Origin: Chlamydomonas sphaeroides
Lineage: Eukaryota; Chlorophyta; Chlorophyceae; Chlamydomonadales; Chlamydomonadaceae
NCBI GenBank assembly: GCA_001662425.1
Contig: BDDC01000442.1
Span: 46,347-62,831 of the forward strand
Length of the DNA stretch: 16,485 nucleotides
Direction of reading: 5' to 3'
Positions 10,601 to 16,485 of the stretch are shown here, piece after piece. How positions within the stretch are numbered: the stretch's first letter is position 1; every line of letters starts with the position of its first letter. The notes beneath the pieces were generated by a model. The model was given only the letters and a program-made list of their open reading frames with translations, was not told the DNA's origin and did no database searches. The translations under genes and the position numbers were made by a program.

Positions 10601-13600
10601 CGGGCAGCGAAGATCGCATGGCCGTAGGCACGTCCGCCAAGCGCAACGGCACCGACCCGCGCCAGCGAAGACGCCAGGGTCGGGTCCAGCGCGCAGCAAC
10701 GCCAACACGAGCGAAGGGAGGGCTCACAGCGCGCCTTCACAGAGCCATGTGGCACGCCATGCAGCCCACCTCGCACACGTGCGTGTCGGGCCGCATCGCC
10801 CCGTCGAGCAGCACACGGACCGTCACCGCTGCGGGCAGGCTCTCGGGCGGTAAGAGCTGAGACACCTCCAGAGGCAGCCGCACGGGTGGCGGCGTCGGGC
10901 TGGCCACGCCTGATGCCGCCAACTGAAGCGCCGATCCGCCGCTAGCCGATGGGAGCAGCGCGCCCAGGGCCGGGGGCAGCGTACCAGACACAGGGGGCCG
11001 GTTGGAGGCGATCGACATGGCGCCGCCTTGCACGGACTGGACGGTGACGACAGCTGACGGCATGCCGCCGAGCGCTGAAGGAGAGGGCCGGTCGGGACCT
11101 GCGGCCTTGGTAGCGAAGGCCGTGCCGCCTGGGACCTCCGCGAAGTCGGTTGGAGGCAAGCCAGCGCCCGAAGCCGCGTTCGCGCCCGCGCCCGCGGAAC
11201 CTGCGGCGGCGCCGCTGCCGGTGCTGCCACTGCGGAGCTCGTTGGCACTGGCGCAGCCGGCACTCAGGCTGTGGCTGTTGGACTTGAGGCCGCGGGCCTG
11301 GGCGAATACGCTGCCAGCACCGAGCACAGCAGCTGCGCCCGGGCCCGATGACAGCACCACAGGCCCTGGGCCGGGCTCGGGGCCAACGCCCGCCAGCTCA
11401 GAGCTCGCGTCGCGCGCTGCGGACGCCCCTCGCCCGCCGGAACTGCGCGAAGCGACACCTGAACCCGGTCCCGAGCCAGAACCGCGACCCGAGCCGGAGC
11501 CGCGGCCTGGCCCGGGGCCCAGACCGGACCCGGAGCCTGGCCCTGAGCCGAGGCCCGGCCCTGAGCCGGAGCCCGGGCCCGAGCCGTTTCCAGAGCTGTT
11601 ACTGACGCCAGGCCCCGTACCGGAGGCGAGCCCAGAGCCGGAACGTAGGCCCGAGCCTGAGGCAGAGCCGGGCTGCCGCTGGCTGGCTTGCAGTGTGCTG
11701 CCGCCGCTATCCATCGCTGTCGCCGCCACCGCTGGCTGCTGCTGCCCCGCTGCAACCACGGCTGCGACGGCGAGGCGCGGGTCCGAAGGCGTTGCCACGC
11801 TCGGCTGCGGCGCGTTGCCGCCAGCACTGTCCCGGCCACGGCCTCGGCCGCGGCCCCGTCCGATGGAGCTGCCGCCGATCGCTCCCAACGACCGCTCATC
11901 GTCTCCTCGTGATCCGCGACGGCCCCCAGGCGGGGGAAGCTGGCCCCCGGTTCCGGCCGGATCCCCCTCCTGCGACGCGGGCCCCTCCGTCGGGTCGCCC
12001 CGGTCCCGGTCCCGGTTCCGGTCCCGGTGCCGGTCCCGGTCCCGGTCTCGTTTCCGGCCCCGGCCCGGTTCCCAGTCCGGATCCGCCTCTGGGTCCGGTT
12101 CACATGGCGTATCGCGACTTGCGTCGCGGCGGCGCTTGCGCGACGGCTCGCCGCCCACTGGCTCGGCGCCGTCCCCTTGCGACGCCCCGCTGGTATGCTG
12201 TGGTGACGCGTCGCCAGACCCTGTCACAGACAAGCGCACGCGGCCCAACGGGATCACGCCGCCCGCCGATACGTCGACCAGCGGCAGCAGACCCTGGCCC
12301 GACCGGAAGCCCAAGCCGTGCGACGGCTCGCTGAGCGGGCCCTGCTGGGACTGGTGCTGGGACTGGTGGGATGGGGATGCCTCCGAGCCCGTTGCCCCCT
12401 GGCTGCCCTCCTCGAGCGGCGCCGCGTACGTCTCCTCCTCCGCCAGCTCGTCGGTCGTGGGCATCCGCAGCAGCAGCACCAGGCCTCCCTGGGCCGAGTA
12501 GCTCCAGCCCAGGAACATCTTGCCCATCGCCAGGCGCTTCAGGGTGCGACTCGTCACCCTACGCAACGAAGGGCGCGGTTCAGGTACGTGCGACACGGTC
12601 TGGCATACTAGTGGTACGGAAGGACACAGACCCTCTGCATTGCATTCCCACGTGCTTCATCTGCCCAGCCCGAACGCCGCACCAGTAGTAGTGTGCCTCC
12701 TTGTTGTACATCAGGTCTGACTGATGGCCGCCTGGCAGCATGCGGTCATCCAGCATAACCTGCACGGGCGGGGACCGGTGTGGGTAGCGAACGCGTCGCG
12801 TGGCTAAGTTCAGTCACACGGGCCCCTCCTTAAGGCTTGGGCGCCCGACAGCCCGCCCTACTTTGACCTCGAGCTCCATGCGTGTCGCGACGTCGCCCAG
12901 CCACTCCCGCACGTTGGTAACGCCCACGTAAAGGCGTGTTGTGGTGCGGACCATCTTGGGCTGACCCTGCGTTGGGTTGCACTTGCGATCTTCACAAAGA
13001 GCGGACGCAAGAGGGCAGCGCCAGAGCGGCCAGCAAGCACGCCCCAAGGCGCACTCACGCGTCCGCTGCGGCCGCGCGCGCGGCCCCGGCCTCGGCTGCT
13101 GGCGCTGCGCCCGGAGTGGGCTGGCAGGCGGCGGCCCGATGGCGGGACCAGCCGAAGCTCGGGTTCGTTGGCCTGCAGTAGCATGGAGCGGCACCGCGGA
13201 TTGCTTGGAGTCCACCCTGCCTGAAGCGCGCTAGCACACATATGTGTGCCGAGTAATCATTTGCGGGGGGCTTTTGACATCGGTCTCACCGCTGCTGGAG
13301 GTCGCCACTCGTCGGGCAGGTCAGCGGCACTCGCGTCGGCGCAGCTGAGCGTCGGCCCCGTGCCCGTGTCTGGGCCAGGGGTGGCTTCTTGCTTCGCCTG
13401 CGCATGATTTCCAATTAGCAGAGGCAGGGCGCAGCGCTGGGCCATCATTTGTCATCAGCTCTCGCTCTGGGCACCTGTGGTAGGAGTTCGGCGGGCGCCG
13501 ACCGCTGGTGCGGGCCGTTGTCGCTGTCACGCGGCGCCAGGCGCAGAAGTAGGCCATCATCATCTACTCGCTGCCATGAAGCGATATCGTGATCGGGATA

Positions 13601-13913
13601 GCTCTGGGCAACGTGCCACAGCCCGCTCCTGAATGTGAATGAACGACAGACGGTCGCGTTGCGCCGCAAAGTCCTTTAAGAGCGCGGTTATAGCCCGTAC
13701 AGATGCAGAGTGGGCTTACAGGGTTGCAGCACCATCGGCTTCCGCCGCAAGGATGCATTTCGCGGGCTCGAGCGGCTCGCCTTCCAGCGAGCATGCAACT
13801 GGACGGGGAAGTAGTCCAAACTGTTGTGCGATGGCCGCAGGAACAGGGACTACTGGCGCCAGTGGGACTATAGCATCTACCCAGTCGGCCGCCACCGTGG
13901 GCGAGTCGTTCAT
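7601..13913 (-). CDS. Gene B: large 11-exon gene, four B3-like modules, probable nuclear DNA-binding protein
   Basis: Exons in transcription order: 13913-13720, 13628-13475, 13397-13290, 13220-13059, 12966-12862, 12759-12683, 12558-10770, 10528-10241, 10118-9456, 9325-9119, 8998-7601 (TAG). All introns are GT-AG, 69-241 nt, phase 0 except the first and sixth (phase 2). The sum is 5145 nt, 1714 codons, with no internal stop. Repeated modules lie near residues 23-96, 213-299, 826-904 and 1148-1232; each ends in a strand like DGLLLRLA, GGLVLLL, GCLVLCL or GVLVVAL, as B3 domains do. Other features are SRKRRRD (about 406-412), an Arg-Asp repeat (434-454), an RG run (501-509), a Gly/Ser/Pro tract (566-636), GRKRGR (983-988) and an Ala/Pro-rich tail. 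Known B3 proteins are transcription factors; that role here is inference. The start is the least certain part: ATG at 13911-13913 has weak context and upstream exons are possible. An in-frame alternative acceptor would start exon 9 at 10067. Confidence 0.6.
9170..9554 (-). other. Gene B module 4 of 4 (B3-like)
   Basis: Split by intron 9326-9455 after Gln-Asp-Gln. Elements are MPRHVMRGLYGD, YPVLVRYRINGR, IYLAQL, PLAGRSVSAWRREVLRSHG, and GVLVVALRG. The Trp-Arg-Arg-Glu-Val then Gly-x-Leu-Val ending is the best single match to the C-terminal half of plant B3 domains. This part was not found intact in gene A. Confidence 0.5.
10406..10883 (-). other. Gene B module 3 of 4 (B3-like), the module duplicated in gene A
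   Basis: Split by intron 10529-10769 after Cys-Glu. Elements are RLPLEVSQLLPPES, AVTVRVLLDG, CE followed by VTIGSGGG, FLHNLPPSVLDG, and DDGCLVLCLAS. The first 50 codons after the intron differ from gene A by only four synonymous changes. Confidence 0.5.
11451..11663 (-). repeat. Gly/Ser/Pro-rich coding repeat
   Basis: An imperfect short repeat built from GSGSG and GPGSG units (about residues 566-636 of gene B), forming a flexible linker between modules 2 and 3. The matching site in gene A (around 345-400) keeps only a short GRGSGS remnant, next to the inferred duplication breakpoint. Confidence 0.8.
12001..12070 (-). repeat. Coding hexanucleotide repeat for an Arg-Asp tract
   Basis: On the plus strand the unit CGGTCC recurs with few changes. 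On the coding strand it reads CGGGAC, that is Arg-Asp, giving an RD-rich tract of about 20 residues in gene B exon 7. Such alternating-charge tracts occur in RNA-binding and nuclear-speckle proteins. It may equally be slippage-driven filler in a linker. Confidence 0.8.
12462..12948 (-). other. Gene B module 2 of 4 (B3-like)
   Basis: Spans exons 12966-12862, 12759-12683 and the start of 12558-10770. Visible elements are RLYVGVTNVREWLGD, MELEVK then VMLDD, YYW with its codon split by an intron, VTSRTLKRL, GWSY, and GGLVLLLRM. It is the most diverged module. The order of Val-rich strand, Trp, Val-Thr strand, Gly-Trp and hydrophobic closing strand is close to the usual B3 pattern. Confidence 0.45.
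13535..13847 (-). other. Gene B module 1 of 4 (B3-like)
   Basis: Read across intron 13629-13719 (phase 2, GTAAGC donor). It begins VPVPAAIAQQFG, continues PRPVACSLEGEP, then CILAAEADG, and after the intron SGLWHVAQ and SWQRVDDDGLLLRLA. It aligns with module 3 of gene B (numbered in transcription order): P-x-x-V-x-V then a Leu-x-Gly turn, a Cys before a short strand, a Trp, and D-D-G-x-L-x-L-x-L-A at the end. The downstream neighbour in the protein is a short linker, then module 2. Confidence 0.45.
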
Positions 13914-15553
13914 GGACTGCGTTGTGGCATGGGCCTTGCGGCGCGGGAGGTGTGCCCGTTACTGACACGGCTGTTAAGGATGCTAAACTCGTGAAACAGC
14001 GTCGCACCGTCCTGACATTCGCCAGGTGTAAATCTTTGGTATCATCGACTGTTAAACACTTCAACTGACTGGCGCGCGTTGTCAGGAACCATGGCCGTTG
14101 CCGTTCAACCGCCTTGGCGCCCCGACAGGCCCCGACGACGAGTCCTCGTTATCCCCATCGCTAGCTCTGAGGTATGTCTGCATCGAGCGGCCGAACAAGG
14201 GTTCAGTGTGGAGGCTGTTGTTCGGCCGGCCGACCCAGCGCGTGGGAGTATGTGACCCGGGACGGGAGGCTTCCGACGAAACCGCACGTCTGACGTATCG
14301 TTGGTTATCCTGCAAGCACCCTGCTTACCGTGTAGAGTTGCTAGCGTGCTTAGCCGACTGCCCCCACATGCATGAGGGCGGCTAGTTGCGGCGGCTGTCA
14401 CAACGGCACAGCCACTCCCCTGCAGATGTCCCTCGGATGATCGTGGGTCGCCGAACCCATGGTTTTTAGGGCCCAGCAGCGTTGCCGTCCGCCTGCCGCT
14501 GGCCAATGCTGATGAGGGGGTAGGTTGGTCAGTAGCATACAGACCCCAGCGCCCCGGCCTTCCCTGGTGCGAGCTCGAGCGTTGCCAACTACCCCTCTTT
14601 GTTGCGGAATGGGCCACACATGGGGTGCCGCCCGAGCCTGGCTGTACCCGAGCAGGCTGAATTTTGGCACGACGCGATTCTGTGCATCAGAGGGCGACAT
14701 GAGTTGGCGCTGACACCAGGGTCTGGGCTGCAGCGCGCAGAGTGGGGCCCACACGTGGGGTCGCCGGAGTGCGTGTCCTGCGGTCCCGTGTCACGAGGAG
14801 CAAGGTGGGGTGGGAGCCGTACGCCGCGCTCTCCGTAGACTTCGATTTCCTTTGGATGACGCTCCGCTTCAATACTCATGGCCCTGGACCAGCACAGTGA
14901 GGCGCCGCAGGGCAGGGCGATCGGCTTGCACCCATGCGCCGCGCGACCTAAGCCCCACCCCAAACACGCGGTGCAGGAAGCCCACCATCGCATTTCTCGG
15001 ATCTTAATCTTGGCGTTTTGGTGTGAGCAAACATTTCGAAATTAGCCGTTACAACGCCTCCGAGCATAGCGCTGGTCGGGCACCGCACCATATAAGAGTG
15101 GCTAGTTGTAAAGAGGCACGGAGCAGCAAGGGTGCCTCGGGGACCAAAAGGCTTTCGCGGGGGAGTGAAACCTGTCCCAGCTGCGCATGGGTGCATGGAG
15201 GCCACCCAGAGCAGACGCACACCGTCAGTCATTATGCGGTCATAGCCGGGACTAATTCAGGGGTCTCGGGCACACCGAACCTCTGTGCCCTCACCCCACG
15301 GGGCGGACTGAGCCGCCCGAACTGCCTGAAACGGCAGGACCATACTGCTGATCCTAACGCACGCCGCCGCTGCTGCCGCTCTAGCTGTGTCGCGGCCACT
15401 TGTGGCAGCCGCTACCAACCCCTCCGCCGCCCGGCCCTAAGCCGCCGCCAGGGCGGAAGCAGGCCGGGCGCTTGTGCTGCCTTGGTGCCCGCGCCGAACG
15501 GCTCGTGCCCTTCATGTATTTGTTGAACGTAAGCGAAGCCAACATCAAATGCC
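13914..15553. other. Upstream region of gene B, no supported gene
   Basis: This interval should hold the promoter and perhaps first exons of gene B. On the minus strand an ATG in good context (GGCCATGG, near 14091) opens a short frame, VPDNARQSVE, followed by a possible GTGTTT donor. Joined in phase 0 to an acceptor just before 13916 it would extend gene B, but this is speculative. Further up, minus-strand frames near 14880-14990 (VGFLHRVFGVGLRSRG, ALRRLTVLVQG) and 14800-14880 (PKEIEVYGERGVRLPP) have a coding look but are in different frames and unconnected. No TATA box was recognised. Confidence 0.4.
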
Positions 15554-15590
15554 TAGGGTTGCAAGCCCCTTAGAATTTAGATCTAAGCGT

Positions 15591-15614
15591 TTAGATTCTC
15601 ATATGAGAATCTAA
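15591..15614. repeat. Perfect 24-bp palindrome in AT-rich subterminal region
   Basis: TTAGATTCTCAT is followed immediately by its exact reverse complement. Related words lie beside it: TTTAGATCTAA upstream, and CTTAGAACGG twice (15622-15631 and 15659-15668). It stands out from the GC-rich surroundings. Confidence 0.85.
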
Positions 15615-15758
15615 TATTAGACTTAGAACGGCGCGGAAACTGGCGTTTAGGCTGGGAGCTTAGAACGGAGGTATCAGCGCGGGTTCGTGCCGTACGACAA
15701 GAGTAGCCGAAGGTAGCGCGTGAGGTAGGAACCGTCGAAACTTTGATAGGAACGTACA

Positions 15759-16053
15759 ATGAGCGCTGCCGAGCCGTCCCAGGGCACGGAGACCTCCCAC
15801 GAGCCGCAAACTTAAGTATGGCTCAAAGGTCCTCGACGCTCAGGGCTACGCTAACGCGCTGAGAGCCGCAAAGAAGAAGAACAAGGCGCCCTGGTGGCAG
15901 TTGTTCAATGTTGTCCTCGTTGCGGGCGTGGTGAAGCTGAAGTGTGTGCGCTGCGATGCACTGTTCGAGAACAACCGAGCCCTGGACAGAGGTGCGCCGC
16001 TTTACGACGAGGAGGTGATGATGGCGCTGCTCGTCGAGGGTGACGACGCCTAA
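15759..16053 (+). pseudogene. N-terminal transposase-like segment with BED-finger-like motif, frameshifted
   Basis: ATG at 15759 opens MSAAEPSQGTETSHEPQT and stops at TAA 15813-15815. The next frame is open from 15763 and continues as LKYGSKVLDAQGY, ALRAAKKKNKAPWWQLF, then KLKCVRCDALFENN, and ends at TAA 16051-16053. A one-base indel near 15808-15814 or a missed intron would join them. Trp-Trp-x-x-Phe followed by Lys-x-Cys-x-x-Cys and Asn-Asn is the order seen in the first half of BED zinc fingers of hAT transposases. The His/Cys second half is not visible and may follow an intron or be lost. No catalytic domain is in the window. Confidence 0.35.
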
Positions 16054-16077
16054 GTGTGGGGATGGCGGGGCTGCTGC

Positions 16078-16485
16078 CGGCAGGCGCCAGGCGCTGTGGT
16101 CATTGGTGCGGTACGCTTTGCTAGCTGTTGCAGCGTTGCAGCTGCGTTAGGGAAAAAACTGTGCTTTGGGGCCGGCGGCGGGGCCCCGAGACGGCGGGGC
16201 CGCTGCCTGTCTGTGCGGCCTGTGCCCGTGGCGTGCGGCAGGCGCCAGGCGCTGTGGTCATTGGTGCGGTACGCTTTGCTAGCTGTTGCAGCGTTGCAGC
16301 TGCGTTAGGGAAAAAACTGTGCTTTGGGGCCGGCGGCGGGGCCCCGAGACGGCGGGGCCGCTGCCTGTCTGTGCGGCCTGTGCCCGTGGCGTGCGGCAGG
16401 CGCCAGGCGCTGTGGTTATTGGTGCGGTACGCTTTGCTAGCTGTTGCAGCGTTGCAGCTGCGTTAGGGAAAAAACTGTGCTTTGG
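16078..16485 (+). repeat. 158-bp tandem repeat, about 2.6 copies, continuing past the window
   Basis: The word CAGGCGCCAGGCGCTGTGGT starts at 16081, 16239 and, in the third copy, 16397, giving an exact 158-bp period. The copies are almost identical; one visible change is C to T in GGTCATTGG (third copy GGTTATTGG). Each unit holds a GGAAAAAACTGTGC word and a GGGGCCCCGAGACGGCGGGG block. The array begins 25 bp after the stop of the transposase-like frame. Confidence 0.95.

Larger units (their letters stand above)
15554..16485 (+). mobile_element. Left end of a hAT-like DNA transposon, cut by the window edge
   Basis: TAGGGTTGCAAG at 15554 resembles the (T/C)AGGG-type termini of hAT transposons and is followed by an abrupt AT-rich, palindrome-rich stretch, typical of subterminal transposase-binding repeats. 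Then come a BED-finger-like coding segment (15759-16053) and a 158-bp tandem array. A hAT element should have an 8-bp target duplication (here CAAATGCC at 15546-15553) and a matching inverted terminus. The right end is outside the window, so neither can be tested. Confidence 0.4.

Noticed and set aside
11002..12501. Plus-strand open frame of 499 codons
   Set aside because: Exactly antisense to gene B exon 7 and made mainly of complemented Gly/Ser/Pro repeats; no splice logic and no module similarity.
16078..16485. CRISPR-like array
   Set aside because: The units are contiguous and identical over their full 158 bp, with no variable spacers; an ordinary eukaryotic tandem repeat.

Overview
The window looks like nuclear DNA of a unicellular or colonial green alga (Chlamydomonas/Volvox type). 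It is very GC-rich, its genes are cut by many short GT-AG introns (69-241 nt), its coding exons carry long Gly/Ser/Pro/Ala and Arg-Asp low-complexity tracts, and there are no bacterial operons or ribosome binding sites. In such DNA every frame shows long spurious open frames, so genes had to be built by hand from splice sites and from similarity between internal copies. The organism is an inference; no marker gene is present.

Layout. (1) 1-2025, plus strand: the 3' part of a gene (gene A) that begins left of the window and contains a tandem exon duplication with a 1574-bp period. (2) 2026-7600: about 5.6 kb with no gene I can support. It holds a possible out-of-frame continuation of gene A at 2097-2211, weak TGTAA poly(A)-like signals and a perfect hairpin. 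(3) 7601-13913, minus strand: a large 11-exon gene (gene B, about 1714 codons), a paralogue of gene A in inverted, tail-to-tail orientation. (4) 13914-15553: upstream region of gene B with no convincing gene. (5) 15554-16485: what looks like the left end of a hAT-like DNA transposon. It has a terminal TAGGGTTGCAAG motif, AT-rich palindromic subterminal repeats, a short frameshifted BED-finger-like coding segment, and 2.6 copies of a 158-bp tandem repeat running off the window.

The main discovery is gene B and its relation to gene A. Reassembling the exons shows four diverged modules of about 75-90 residues. Each has the pattern expected of a plant-type B3 DNA-binding fold: a Pro-anchored start, two hydrophobic strands around an (L/I)-x-G turn, a Trp, and a terminal G-x-L-V/L-x-x-L strand. 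Three of the four modules carry an intron at the same place. Basic clusters (SRKRRRD, GRKRGR) and disordered linkers fit a nuclear, DNA-binding protein. Gene A carries duplicated copies of module 2 and its following exon, joined through a chimeric exon whose phase-0 borders keep the frame. This is a gene family caught while adding modules. The B3 assignment rests on pattern comparison by eye and needs a profile search.
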